From Bradyrhizobium sp. MOS003 (GTDB lineage Bacteria > Pseudomonadota > Alphaproteobacteria > Rhizobiales > Xanthobacteraceae): a DNA stretch of 64,000 nucleotides. Of this stretch, positions 18,181-30,079 are shown in pieces (the first letter of the stretch is position 1; every line of letters starts with the position of its first letter). The position numbers and the translations under genes were made by a program. Where the stretch lies: positions 1,116,001 through 1,180,000 of the forward strand of contig NZ_PYFW01000001.1 in assembly GCF_003020125.1 (NCBI RefSeq), written 5' to 3'. The notes under the pieces were generated by a model. It had not been told where the DNA came from, ran no database searches, and saw only the letters and a program-made list of their open reading frames with translations.

Positions 18181-19539
18181 TCAGAACTGGAAGTAGATGA
18201 AGGCGCTGTCGGCACCGGCTTCGAGATGAGTCAGTCCCGCGAGCCCGCCATAGAGATAGGGCTCCCACCGCCGCAACCGGCCCGCGATCAGCGCGCCGAT
18301 GCCGGCATGCTGGAGGATCACCGGGAGGGCGTAGAGCAAAGCGAGATTGGTGAACAGCTTGGGCGGATTCGGCGCGTCGGTCGCGATGAACATCCCCTTG
18401 AGGTAGCCGAGCGCATGGTCGAATTCCGGCAGCTTGAAGAAGATCCAGAGCATGGTGACGCAGAAGAACACGATGCCCATCCTGATCACCCGCAGCGCCG
18501 GAGCCTCATTGCCGACAAGCTTCAGGAACGGCCGCTCGACGACCAGCAGCAGCCCGTGCGCCATGCCCCACAGCGCGTAGCTCAGGCTCGCGCCGTGCCA
18601 GAGCCCGCCGAGCGTCATCACGATCATCAGGTTGAGATAGGTGCGCACCCGTCCATGCCGGTTGCCGCCGAGAGGAATGTAGAGATACGTCCTGAGCCAG
18701 GTCGACAGGGAGATGTGCCAGCGCGTCCAGAACTCGGAGAACGACGTCGAGATGTAGGGCAGGTTGAAGTTCACGGGCAGGCGATAGCCGAACAGCAGCC
18801 CGAGCCCGACCGCAATCGCCGAGTAGCCGAAGAAGTCGGCGTAGATCTGGTAGCTGTAGAGAAACACCAGCAGCCAGCGATCCTGCGTGCGCAGCGTCTC
18901 GTGGAGCGGGAAGTCCATGTAGGACGTCATCTCGTTGAGATTGTTCGCCACGTACAGCTTGAAGAAATAGCCGACGAGAATCCACTTCGCGGCCTCGACG
19001 AAGGCGACGTCGCCGATCCGCTTCGGCACGATCTGCGGCATGAACTGCGCCGCACGCGTGATCGGCCCGGACACGAGCTGCGGGAAGAAGATGATGTAGA
19101 GGAACATGTCGCGCAGGCGCGCGGTGCGCTTCTCGCGCGTGAGGTCGACCAGCAGGCTGATGTTGTGGAACACGAAGAACGAAATGCCGATCGGCAGCGG
19201 CAGCCGCAGCAGGAAGTCGATCGGCGCGGCGTCGGTCAGCTGTGCTGCGCCGGAATCGACGAACAGGAACTTGTATTTGAAGAACGCCAGCAGGCCGAGA
19301 TTGAAGACGATGCCGGCCGGCATCCAGACGGCGCGGTTCTCGAACGCGAGCACCAGGCAGACATAAGTGCCCAGCACCGCAACGAGCAACAGCGGCAGCA
19401 GCTCGGGCTGGCCGAAACCGTAGAAGAACACGCTCGCCAGCACCAGCAGCTGCACCTGGAAGCGCCGCAGCGGAGCCAGGTAATAGGCGCCGAACACCAC
19501 CGCGACGAAGACGCCGAACTGATAGGAAGTGAATGTCAT
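18181..19539 (-). CDS. MBOAT-family O-acyltransferase (AlgI-like)
   Basis: A 452-residue polytopic membrane protein. The ATG at 19539 (MTFTSYQFGVFVAVVFGAYY) is chosen because AlgI-like proteins start with this kind of motif; an ATG at 19560 is an alternative and the longer frame to 19803 is not credible. Signatures include the NFNLPYISTSFSEFWTRWH block with the active-site region, RTYLYIPLGGNRHG, and the catalytic histidine in GGLWHGASLSYALWG. It would carry acyl groups across the inner membrane. The downstream SGNH protein, two bases away, is its likely partner in polysaccharide O-acetylation. Confidence 0.88.
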   Translation of the reverse strand: MTFTSYQFGVFVAVVFGAYYLAPLRRFQVQLLVLASVFFYGFGQPELLPLLLVAVLGTYVCLVLAFENRAVWMPAGIVFNLGLLAFFKYKFLFVDSGAAQLTDAAPIDFLLRLPLPIGISFFVFHNISLLVDLTREKRTARLRDMFLYIIFFPQLVSGPITRAAQFMPQIVPKRIGDVAFVEAAKWILVGYFFKLYVANNLNEMTSYMDFPLHETLRTQDRWLLVFLYSYQIYADFFGYSAIAVGLGLLFGYRLPVNFNLPYISTSFSEFWTRWHISLSTWLRTYLYIPLGGNRHGRVRTYLNLMIVMTLGGLWHGASLSYALWGMAHGLLLVVERPFLKLVGNEAPALRVIRMGIVFFCVTMLWIFFKLPEFDHALGYLKGMFIATDAPNPPKLFTNLALLYALPVILQHAGIGALIAGRLRRWEPYLYGGLAGLTHLEAGADSAFIYFQF

Positions 19540-19648
19540 GCCGCCCCGTTTGCCCGGCATGGCGTTTAGCATTTTGGTCGAGATGGTCATAGCCTTGCGG
19601 GCCATGCAGGGATGCGACTTTTGGTTGCCGGCATGAGCGGCGTTGTTT

Positions 19649-19704
19649 ACCCTCCCCTGGAGGGGGAGGGTCGCTGCGCATGTAATGCGCAGCGGGGTGG
19701 GGTG
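19649..19704. repeat. GC-rich modular repeat, copy A
   Basis: A conserved left block (CCTCCCCTGGAGGGGGAGGG), a perfect hairpin (CGCTGCGCAT and ATGCGCAGCG), and a right block GGGGTGGGGTGA. The same left and right blocks with different central hairpins occur at 20129-20290. It ends just before the DUF559 pseudogene. Confidence 0.85.
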
Positions 19705-19715
19705 AAGCCGCAAAG

Positions 19716-20107
19716 ATGGTGTCAACATCAATCCGACGCAACGCCGCGAAAAAGCTGAGGGCGAATACCACACCCCATGAGCGGATCCTGTGGCGTGCCT
19801 CAAAGAATTGCCGATCGAGGGCTCACACTTCCGCCGTCAAGCGCCGATCGGTCCATACATCGTCGACTTCTTCTGCCCCGCCAAGCGTCTCATCATCGAG
19901 CTCGACGGCGGCCACCACAATGAAGACCCCGTGGCCGCACGCGACCTCGACCGTCAACGCTGGCTCGAACACGAAGGTTACCGCGTCATCCGGTTCTGGA
20001 ATTCGGAGATCACAGGAGACCTGACAGCAGTTCTCGAACGAATCTATGTCGAGCTCTACGGATCGCGCGAAGCCGAGACGACGCCGCTGAAGCATCGCCG
20101 AACTTAG
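19716..20107 (+). pseudogene. DUF559 endonuclease-like gene broken by a single-base frameshift
   Basis: The first part (from ATG 19716: MVSTSIRRNAAKKLRANTTP, then HERILWRA) and the second part (LKELPIEGSHFRRQAPIG, then VDFFCPAKRLIIELDGGHH and GYRVIRFWNSEI) together spell a complete DUF559 protein, a family related to Vsr and restriction endonuclease folds. They lie in different frames. The switch occurs at about 19797-19799, where GCCTCAAAG would restore the frame if it read GCCCTCAAAG, so one C appears lost. The presumed nuclease residues (ELDGGHH, and QR in DLDRQRW) remain in the second half. A separate start for the second half at 19790 has no ribosome binding site. The gene is bracketed by copies of one modular repeat. 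Confidence 0.8.
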
Positions 20108-20128
20108 CGAATCGGGCGCTCTTCTCTT

Positions 20129-20290
20129 ACCTTCCCCTGGAGGGGGAGGGTCGGCTCACATTGAGCGTAGCGAAATGTGAGACGGGGTGGGGTGACGGTC
20201 TCTCCACATCCGACACCGCCCGTGTTGAGAGATCACCCCGCCCCGCTCGCGCTACGCGCGATCGACCCTCCCCCTCCAGGGGAGGGTAAG
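20129..20290. repeat. GC-rich modular repeat, two inverted copies forming a long foldback
   Basis: Copy B (20129-20195) has the same left block as 19649, a different hairpin (CTCACATT and AATGTGAG), and GGGGTGGGGTGA. Copy C is inverted (about 20228-20290), with its own hairpin (CTCGCGC and GCGCGA) and ending CCTCCCCCTCCAGGGGAGGG. The two outer arms pair over more than 20 bases. The whole gap from 20108 to 20385 contains no gene. Confidence 0.85.
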
Positions 20291-20385
20291 GAACGCGACC
20301 TGCATCCCACCTTGACCTTCTGCCTCCAATCCGCTCCCTTTGGCCCGACACAACGACTCCTCCGGGAAACGCCAAGGTAACTTCC

Positions 20386-21891
20386 ATGTCTTTCGTCCTC
20401 GCCATCGACCAGGGCACCACCTCCTCGCGCGCGATCGTGTTTCGCGGCGACATATCGATCGCGGCGAAGGCGCAAGCCGAGTTTCCGCAGCATTTCCCGG
20501 CCTCGGGCTGGGTCGAGCACGAGCCGGAGGATATCTGGACCTCGACCGTGAAGGTCTGCCGCGACGCCATCGCGCAGGCCGGCATCGGTGCAAAGGACAT
20601 CGCCGCGATCGGCATCACCAATCAGCGCGAGACCACCGTGGTGTGGGACCGCGCGACGGGGCAGGCCGTGCACCGCGCCATCGTCTGGCAGGATCGCCGC
20701 ACCGCCGACATCTGCGCAAAACTCAAGGCCGATGGCCGCGAGCCCGTGATCTCGCAGAAGACCGGCCTGATCATCGATCCCTATTTCTCCGGCACCAAGA
20801 TCGCCTGGATTCTCGACCACGTCCCCGGCGCCCGCGCCCGCGCCGCCCGCGGCGAATTGATGTTCGGTACCGTCGATTGCTATCTGCTCTGGCGCCTCAC
20901 CGGCGGCAAGGTGCACGCCACCGACGCCACCAACGCCTCGCGCACCCTGCTGTTCAACATCCACACCGGCCAGTGGGACGACGAGCTCTTGGAGATCATC
21001 GGCGTGCCGCGCTCGATGCTGCCCGAGGTGAAGGATTCCTCCGCCCGCTTCGGCGAGAGCACACCCGATCTGTTCGGCGGCGCGATTCTCATCTCCGGCA
21101 TCGCCGGTGACCAGCAGGCCGCCACCATCGGCCAGGCCTGCTTCCGCCCGGGCATGATGAAGTCAACCTACGGCACCGGCTGTTTTGCCTTGCTCAACAC
21201 CGGCACCACGCCTGTGGTGTCGAAGAATAAGCTACTCACGACGGTCGCCTATCAGCTCGACGGCAAGCGCACCTACGCGCTCGAAGGCTCGATCTTCGTC
21301 GCAGGCTCGGCCGTGCAGTGGCTGCGCGACGGCCTCGGCATCATCAAGCACGCCGCTGAAACCGGACCTCTCGCCGACCAGTCCGATTCCATGCAGAGCG
21401 TCTATCTCGTCCCCGCCTTCGTCGGCATGGGCGCGCCCTACTGGAATCCGCGGGTGCGCGGCGCGCTGTTCGGCCTCACCCGCAACACCGGCCCCGCCGA
21501 GCTCGCCCACGCCGCGCTGGAGAGCGTCTGCTACCAGACCTTCGATCTCTGGGCCGCGATGCGCGCGGACTGGCCAAGCTCGGAAACCGCCAGCGTGGTT
21601 CTTCGCGTCGACGGCGGCATGACCGCGTCGGACTGGACCATGCAGCGCCTCGCCGATTTGCTGGATGCCCCGGTCGATCGCCCTGTGATTCAGGAGACCA
21701 CGGCGCTAGGCGCCGCCTATCTCGCGGGGCTCCAGGCCGGCGTCTATCCCGAGCCGACCAAGTTCGCCGACAATTGGCGGCTGGAGCATCGCTTCAAGCC
21801 GAATATGAGCCAGGCGACAAGGGAGCGGAAGCTGGCGGGCTGGGCGCGAGCGGTCAAGGGCGTGCTGGCGAGCGATGAAGGGGAGGGGTAG
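20386..21891 (+). CDS. glpK: Glycerol kinase
   Basis: A 501-residue FGGY-family kinase that phosphorylates glycerol to glycerol 3-phosphate with ATP. The N-terminal ATP-binding motif is [12 protein letters not shown], followed by [61 protein letters not shown], and the C-terminal [15 protein letters not shown]. Length is exactly that of bacterial GlpK. The ATG follows AAGGTAA. No glpD or glpF lies beside it: the neighbours are a repeat cluster upstream and an acetyltransferase downstream, so it seems to be a single-gene unit. Confidence 0.96.
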   Translation: MSFVLAIDQGTTSSRAIVFRGDISIAAKAQAEFPQHFPASGWVEHEPEDIWTSTVKVCRDAIAQAGIGAKDIAAIGITNQRETTVVWDRATGQAVHRAIVWQDRRTADICAKLKADGREPVISQKTGLIIDPYFSGTKIAWILDHVPGARARAARGELMFGTVDCYLLWRLTGGKVHATDATNASRTLLFNIHTGQWDDELLEIIGVPRSMLPEVKDSSARFGESTPDLFGGAILISGIAGDQQAATIGQACFRPGMMKSTYGTGCFALLNTGTTPVVSKNKLLTTVAYQLDGKRTYALEGSIFVAGSAVQWLRDGLGIIKHAAETGPLADQSDSMQSVYLVPAFVGMGAPYWNPRVRGALFGLTRNTGPAELAHAALESVCYQTFDLWAAMRADWPSSETASVVLRVDGGMTASDWTMQRLADLLDAPVDRPVIQETTALGAAYLAGLQAGVYPEPTKFADNWRLEHRFKPNMSQATRERKLAGWARAVKGVLASDEGEG

Positions 21892-21946
21892 GCGCGTCCC
21901 GCGTACGCCTATGAAGCAAGGCGCGACCAGCTGCCTCCACACCCTT

Positions 21947-22029
21947 CATTGCGAGGAGCTCTTGCGACGAAGCAATCCAGACTGCCAGCGCGCAGACAGT
22001 CTGGATTGCTTCGCTGCGCTCGCAATGAC
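21947..22029. repeat. Palindromic intergenic repeat after glpK
   Basis: CATTGCGAGGAGC at the left and GCTCGCAATGAC at the right, with inner arms GAAGCAATCCAGACTG and CAGTCTGGATTGCTTC around CCAGCGCGCAGA. It makes an 83-base foldback of a type scattered through Bradyrhizobium-like genomes. It has no coding role and could serve as the transcription end of glpK. Confidence 0.85.
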
Positions 22030-22083
22030 GGAGTGTGGGGCGACCGTCACGGGCCGACCTCTAGCGAACGAAAGCAGCGCCAA

Positions 22084-22677
22084 ATGATCCTTCCCGACGG
22101 ATATTCCAACGTCCCCGCCGGCAAGATCGCCGCTGTCGTCACCCATCTCGAAATGAATGCGCCTCCCGCCCGTCGCGATGATCCGCCGGGCGCGTGGACC
22201 CTGCGCAAGGTGGACGCCCCCGCGCTTCCCTGGTACCGCGATCTCTTCCGCCGCGTTGGCGAGGACTGGCTGTGGTTCTCGCGCGCCCGCATGACCGATG
22301 CAGAGCTTGCCGCGATCATTCACGCACCAGGTGTCGACGTCTACGCGCTGACCCTGGACGGCCGCGATGAAGGCCTGCTCGAACTCGACTTCCGCGAGCC
22401 CGGTCAATGTGAGCTGGTCTATTTCGGTGTCACGGGTCGCCTGATCGGTACGGGCGCCGCCCGCTTCCTGATGAACCGCGCACTGGCGATGGCGTGGTCC
22501 CGAGACGTCCACCGTGTCTGGGTGCACACCTGCACCTTCGATCCCCCCTCCGCCGTCGCGTTCTATGAGCGCTCCGGCTTCCGCCCGTTCCACCGCCAGA
22601 TCGAGATCGCCGACGATCCGCGTCTCGACGGAACGGCGCCGCGCGATGCGGCGAAGCACGTGCCGATCATCGAGTAG
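22084..22677 (+). CDS. GNAT-family N-acetyltransferase
   Basis: A 197-residue protein beginning MILPDGYSNVPAGKIAAV; the longer open frame from 21949 reads through the repeat and is rejected. The GNAT core is visible: CELVYFGVTGRLIGTGAARFL holds the acetyl-CoA-binding region (motif A, with a degenerate R/Q-x-x-G-x-G/A), followed by VHRVWVHTCTFDPPSAVAFY, the typical N-x-x-A-x-x-F-Y-like segment, and ERSGFRPFHRQIEI. The acetyl acceptor is unknown. The ribosome binding site is weak. It ends convergent with the broken gene at 22667. Confidence 0.85.
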   Translation: MILPDGYSNVPAGKIAAVVTHLEMNAPPARRDDPPGAWTLRKVDAPALPWYRDLFRRVGEDWLWFSRARMTDAELAAIIHAPGVDVYALTLDGRDEGLLELDFREPGQCELVYFGVTGRLIGTGAARFLMNRALAMAWSRDVHRVWVHTCTFDPPSAVAFYERSGFRPFHRQIEIADDPRLDGTAPRDAAKHVPIIE

Positions 22678-22825
22678 CGTGCGAGGTCGAAGCCCGGATG
22701 AGGACATCGGTGAAGAACTGGCAGGCGACATTATTTGACGGCGTGAGGAAGCCGATCGGGCGGTCCTGGGCGTGGGCGGGGGACGCGGCGAAGAGCGCGA
22801 GAAGACAAAATTGCAGATGCCGCAT
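22667..22825 (-). pseudogene. Remnant of a small secreted protein gene
   Basis: The reading frame from ATG 22825 encodes a clear signal peptide (MRHLQFCLLALFAASPAHA) followed by QDRPIGFLTPSNNVACQFF, resembling the F-x-TPSxNIxC motif of DUF6636-type secreted proteins. The frame ends after only 52 residues in a non-conserved tail, overlapping the end of the GNAT gene. In another frame the next bases read PHPGFDLA, so a frameshift near the FF codons followed by loss of the rest is plausible. Family assignment rests on one motif and is tentative. Confidence 0.4.
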
Positions 22826-22846
22826 GCGTCCTAAGAGCTCCGATCT

Positions 22847-22927
22847 GTCATGCCCGGACTTGATCCGGGCATCCATCGCTTTCTACTCTGAGGAAAGATG
22901 GATTTCCGGGTCAAGCCCGGCAATGAC
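22847..22927. repeat. Palindromic intergenic repeat before the GST gene
   Basis: GTCATGCCCGGACTTGATCC at the left and GGGTCAAGCCCGGCAATGAC at the right, with inner ATCCATC/GATGGAT arms, form an 81-base foldback. The architecture is like the repeats at 15088 and 16379 but with a different arm sequence. Its right end touches the ribosome binding region of the next gene. Confidence 0.85.
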
Positions 22928-22939
22928 GAGAGGTGACCC

Positions 22940-23569
22940 ATGTTCCTGATCGGCCAATACGACTCCCCCTTCGTCCGCCGCGTCGCGATTGCGCTGCGGC
23001 TTTACGGACTTTCCTTCGAGCACAAGCCGTGGTCGACCTTTGGCGATGCCGACAAGATCGCAGCCTATAACCCGCTGCGCCGCGTACCGACGCTGGTGCT
23101 CGACGATGGCGAGGCCTTGATCGAGAGCATGGTCATCCTGGACTATCTCGATGAGCACGTCGGCGAAGGGAAGGCGATGCTGCCGCGCGGCGGCGCCGAG
23201 CGCCGGAAGCACCTGCGCATCTGTGCGCTTGCCTCAGGCCTCGGCGACAAGGCGGTGAGCCTGCTCTACGAGCGCGTGCTGCGGAAGGAGCAGTTGGCGC
23301 TGTGGGTCGAGCGGTGCCAGGCGCAGATCGGCGATGTCCTGAAAGTGCTGGAGACCGAGCGCGCCAAGGTCACGACGCCGTACTGGCTGGGCGACCGCAT
23401 CGGCCACGCCGATGTCGCGGTCGCCTGCGTCGTCCGCTTCACCCGCGAAGCCCATCCGCAGCTGTTCGACGCCGCGCGCTATCCGGCCCTGAGCGCCCAT
23501 GCCGAGCGTTGCGAGGCCCTCGCGCCGTTCCAGGAGATCGTGCAGCCGCTGGCCCCGCCGAAGGGGTGA
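22940..23569 (+). CDS. Glutathione S-transferase family protein
   Basis: A 209-residue protein. An N-terminal thioredoxin-like domain begins FLIGQYDSPFVRRVAIAL, with the S/C-P-F active-site position, and contains the glutathione-binding VPTLVLDDGEALIESMVI and YLDEH. A C-terminal helical domain follows from about residue 85 (GLGDKAVSLLYERVL, HADVAVACVVRF). The ATG has GAGGTGA upstream. Such proteins conjugate or reduce electrophiles with glutathione; the actual substrate is not evident. It stands alone between a repeat and a terminator. Confidence 0.9.
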   Translation: MFLIGQYDSPFVRRVAIALRLYGLSFEHKPWSTFGDADKIAAYNPLRRVPTLVLDDGEALIESMVILDYLDEHVGEGKAMLPRGGAERRKHLRICALASGLGDKAVSLLYERVLRKEQLALWVERCQAQIGDVLKVLETERAKVTTPYWLGDRIGHADVAVACVVRFTREAHPQLFDAARYPALSAHAERCEALAPFQEIVQPLAPPKG

Positions 23570-23731
23570 GACGCTCTCGCGTCCGGGGCACGAAGCCAAG
23601 CGTAAGGTGAGGGGCGCGCCTATCCGCTCTACTGCGAAGACTGCCACAGCAGCCGATCGTGCAACTCTACCCCTGTTTTGCCCGACGGCGCAAAGCCCGC
23701 CCGACGCCACAAAAAAATTGCTCAAACTTTT

Positions 23732-23764
23732 CAACCCCATCGCTACTGTGCATGGGGTTGTTTT
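23732..23764 (+). terminator. Rho-independent terminator in the GST-metH gap
   Basis: CAACCCCAT (23732-23740) pairs with ATGGGGTTG (23752-23760) and is followed by TTTT and an AT-rich stretch on the plus strand. It lies 162 bases after the GST stop and 27 bases before the convergent metH stop. The A-run on its left also gives it some function for metH. The rest of the 23570-23790 gap shows nothing else. Confidence 0.7.
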
Positions 23765-23790
23765 CTCAAATTTTGCTTTGGAGCCGCGGC

Positions 23791-27636
<3,846 letters not shown>

Positions 27637-27642
27637 GTTGTC

Positions 27643-28563
27643 TTACGCCGCCTTCTGCGCGCTCTTGGCGCGGATGCCGAGCAAATGGCTGATCGCGAAC
27701 ACGAGATCGGCGCGGTTCATGGTGTAGAAATGGAAGGTGTCGACGCCGTTCTTGGCGAGCTTCTGCACCTGGCCGGCGGCAACCGTCGCGGCCACCAGCT
27801 TGCGGGTCTCGGAATCGTCGTCGAGGCCTTCGAATTTCGCGGCGAACCAGTCCGGCACCGTGGTGCCGGCCCGCGTGACAAAATTGCGCGCCTGCTTGAA
27901 GTTATGCATGGGCATGATGCCGGGCACGATCGGGATGTCGATGCCGCGGGCGCGGACGCGGTCGAGATAGCGGAAATAGAGGTCGTTATCGAAGAACACC
28001 TGGGTGATCGCGCGCGCAGCGCCGGCATCGACCTTGGCCTGCAGCGTGTCGATGTCGGCATCGAAGTCGCGCGCCTCGGGGTGCTTCTCGGGATAGGCCG
28101 ACACCGACACTTCGATGTCGCCGTGCCGCTTCTTGATCCCCGCGACCAGATCGGCCGAGTTCTGATAGCCGTCGGGGTGGCTGGAATAGGGCGTGCCGAT
28201 ACCGCCGGCGGGATCGCCGCGCAGGGCCACGATGTGGCGGACGCCGACCTCGTGATAGCGGTCGACGATCTCGTCGATCTCGCCGCGCGAGGCGCCGACG
28301 CAGGTCAAATGCGCGGCCGGCAGCAGCGCGGTCTCTTTCAGGATGCGGGCGATGGTCGAATGGGTGCGCTCGCGGGTCGAGCCGCCGGCGCCATAGGTCA
28401 CCGAGACGAATTTCGGGTCGAGCGGGGCGAGCCGGTTGATGGTCTCCCAGAGATTGCGCTCCATATCCTCCGTCTTCGGCGGAAAGAACTCGAAGGAGAT
28501 CGCAGGCCGCTTCAGGTGCCCGTCTTGCCCGTCGGCTCGGGCAGGAATCGTCAGATCGGTCAT
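27643..28563 (-). CDS. metF: 5,10-methylenetetrahydrofolate reductase
   Basis: A 306-residue flavoenzyme that makes the 5-methyltetrahydrofolate used by MetH next door. The start at ATG 28563 (MTDLTIPARADG) is preceded by GGAG; the longer frame to 28644 runs into the leader. Family features include ISFEFFPPKTEDMERNLW, VSVTYGAGGSTRERT, HLTCVGASRGEI, IVALRGDPAGG and FHFYTMNR near the C-terminus. Many alphaproteobacteria carry an ArsR-type regulator with a methyltransferase domain upstream of metF; here there is none, only a 398-base gap, so control may lie in the RNA leader. Confidence 0.96.
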   Translation of the reverse strand: MTDLTIPARADGQDGHLKRPAISFEFFPPKTEDMERNLWETINRLAPLDPKFVSVTYGAGGSTRERTHSTIARILKETALLPAAHLTCVGASRGEIDEIVDRYHEVGVRHIVALRGDPAGGIGTPYSSHPDGYQNSADLVAGIKKRHGDIEVSVSAYPEKHPEARDFDADIDTLQAKVDAGAARAITQVFFDNDLYFRYLDRVRARGIDIPIVPGIMPMHNFKQARNFVTRAGTTVPDWFAAKFEGLDDDSETRKLVAATVAAGQVQKLAKNGVDTFHFYTMNRADLVFAISHLLGIRAKSAQKAA

Positions 28564-28645
28564 GGCACCACTCGCTCCAGATATGTCGCCAGATCCTGGC
28601 GGCCGCCAGTCGGGTCTAGTTTGGAAGTGCCTAAGATAGGGCAAA

Positions 28646-28749
28646 GGCTGTTTGATCGACAGCCCATCAGAGATGGGAAGTGGCCCACTTGCACCGATAA
28701 TCGTCGTATTATTGGTTGTAGTATGACTTTGGTGGGCTGTCGCCGGTGC
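28646..28749 (-). promoter_or_regulatory. Structured leader upstream of metF-metH, attenuator or riboswitch-like
   Basis: On the minus-strand RNA, CGACAGCCCA (28666-28657 on the plus strand as the same arm) and TGGGCTGTCG (28742-28733) form a perfect 10-base long-range inverted repeat. The arm nearest metF can instead pair locally: GGCTGT (28646-28651) with ACAGCC (28659-28664), a hairpin followed by UUU. Inside lie small perfect hairpins at 28663-28677 and 28678-28690, and a GCACCG/CGGTGC pair (28691-28696 and 28744-28749) that crosses the long stem. Mutually exclusive stems about 80 bases before metF are what an attenuator looks like. The gap 28564-28961 is AT-rich for this genome and holds no convincing gene. 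Confidence 0.45.
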
Positions 28750-28961
28750 GTAAAAAATGTAATATGATCAATAAAGTAATGAGGTTTAGATTGGGTCTGA
28801 GGGCAGTATCGATGGTGGGCAAAAGGAAATTGTGCTCTTATAGACGTCAATCGGCCCAATCAGTTCTCTTTGACCAAACGCCTCGGCTCGCGACCTGCAC
28901 ACGTCAGACCTGCGCAGCCACCCCATTGTCGCCGCGTAGTCCTCCACTAGGTTAGCGCGCC

Positions 28962-29975
28962 ATGATCCCGCTCTCAGTCCTCGACCTCTCGGTCGTCACC
29001 ACAGGCACCAAGCCCGCTGCGGCCTTGCGCAATAGCATCGACCTGGCGCGCCATGTCGACGGGCTCGGCTATGTCCGCTACTGGCTCGCCGAGCATCACA
29101 ACCTCGCCTCGGTCGCGAGCCCGGCGCCCGATCTCATGATCGGCCAGATCGCGGCGGTGACGAAGCACATCCGCGTCGGCTCCGGCGGGGTGATGCTGCC
29201 CAACCACGCGCCGCTGGTGGTGGCCGAGCGCTTCAAGATGCTGGAGGCGCTGTTTCCGGGCCGAATCGACCTTGGCCTAGGTCGCGCGCCCGGCACCGAC
29301 GGAGCGACGGCCTACGCGCTGCGCAGCCGGCTCGACCGCCGCGAGGGCGACGATTTCCTGGAGCGGCTGCACGAACTGATCCTGTGGGAGACCCGCGAAT
29401 TCCCCGCAGGGCACCCCTACCACAACGTCGTCGCCATGCCCGACGACACCGCCCTGCCGCCGATCTGGCTGCTCGGCTCCAGCGATTATTCCTCGGAACT
29501 GGCCGCGCAGGTCGGCATGGGCTTCGCGTTCGCCCATCATTTCGCGTCCCATGATGCGGTCGATGCGATGGTGCATTACCGCAACCGCTTTCAGCCATCG
29601 GCCTGGCGTGCCAGCCCGCACGCCATCCTCGCCGTCGCCGTCATCACGGCCGATACCGATGAGGAGGCCGAACGGCTTGCCTCTTCGTTCGACCTCAACC
29701 GGCTGCGCCGCGACCGCGGACAATATCTGCCGCTGCCGAGCGTCGAGGAGGCGATGGCTTATCCCTACTCCGAAGCCGAGCGCACCTCGATTCTGCGCAA
29801 CCGCTCACGCCTGTTCGTCGGCAGCCCTGCGACGGTGCAGAAGAAGCTGCAGCTGCTGATCGAGGCGAGCAAGCCGGACGAGCTGATGGTGATCACGGCC
29901 GTGTACGATCACGAGGCGCGGAAGAAGTCGTATTCGCTGCTGGCGGAGGCGTTCGGGCTTAAGGCCGCTGCTTAA
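28962..29975 (+). CDS. LLM-class flavin-dependent oxidoreductase (luciferase-like monooxygenase)
   Basis: A 337-residue single-domain TIM-barrel protein of the bacterial luciferase superfamily. The N-terminus [20 protein letters not shown], the [17 protein letters not shown] segment (His-His after Glu), [20 protein letters not shown] and the glycine-rich [13 protein letters not shown] are typical of the YhbW-like subgroup. It would use reduced FMN to oxidise an unknown substrate. It is divergent from metF across the AT-rich gap and convergent with pheA, so it is a single-gene unit. Confidence 0.92.
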   Translation: MIPLSVLDLSVVTTGTKPAAALRNSIDLARHVDGLGYVRYWLAEHHNLASVASPAPDLMIGQIAAVTKHIRVGSGGVMLPNHAPLVVAERFKMLEALFPGRIDLGLGRAPGTDGATAYALRSRLDRREGDDFLERLHELILWETREFPAGHPYHNVVAMPDDTALPPIWLLGSSDYSSELAAQVGMGFAFAHHFASHDAVDAMVHYRNRFQPSAWRASPHAILAVAVITADTDEEAERLASSFDLNRLRRDRGQYLPLPSVEEAMAYPYSEAERTSILRNRSRLFVGSPATVQKKLQLLIEASKPDELMVITAVYDHEARKKSYSLLAEAFGLKAAA

Positions 29976-30043
29976 CGCTCAGTGCCCGGACGAATCGCCC
30001 TTCAGCGGTGCGCTGCAGAGCCGGGGCCCATTGGAGCCTCTGG

Positions 30044-30073
30044 GTCCCGGCTCGCGCTTCGCGCGTCCGGGAC
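30044..30073. terminator. Bidirectional palindrome between the LLM oxidoreductase gene and pheA
   Basis: GTCCCGG (30044-30050) pairs with CCGGGAC (30067-30073), and CGCGC/GCGCG extends the stem inward. It is related to the CCCGG repeat family seen elsewhere in the window and lies between two convergent genes. It lacks a U-run, so termination may be weak or Rho-assisted. Confidence 0.55.
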
Positions 30074-30079
30074 ACGAGA

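Noticed and set aside
18154..19569. 471-codon plus-strand frame opposite the MBOAT gene
   Set aside because: Glu/Arg/His-rich shadow without a ribosome site. The minus strand encodes a clear MBOAT protein.
28691..28749. Possible tRNA or cloverleaf in the metF leader
   Set aside because: There is no T-loop consensus, no 7-base acceptor stem with CCA-side features, and the stems cross rather than nest.
28560..28859. A 99-codon minus-strand frame whose stop overlaps the metF ATG (ATGA) and ends DLATYLERVVP, as if the C-terminus of an upstream operon gene
   Set aside because: Most of the frame is low-complexity and unlike any family I know. The GC-rich end is explained by a CTGGCGGCCGCCAG palindrome, and the rest overlaps the structured leader. 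A remnant of a lost ArsR-methyltransferase gene is conceivable but not supported.
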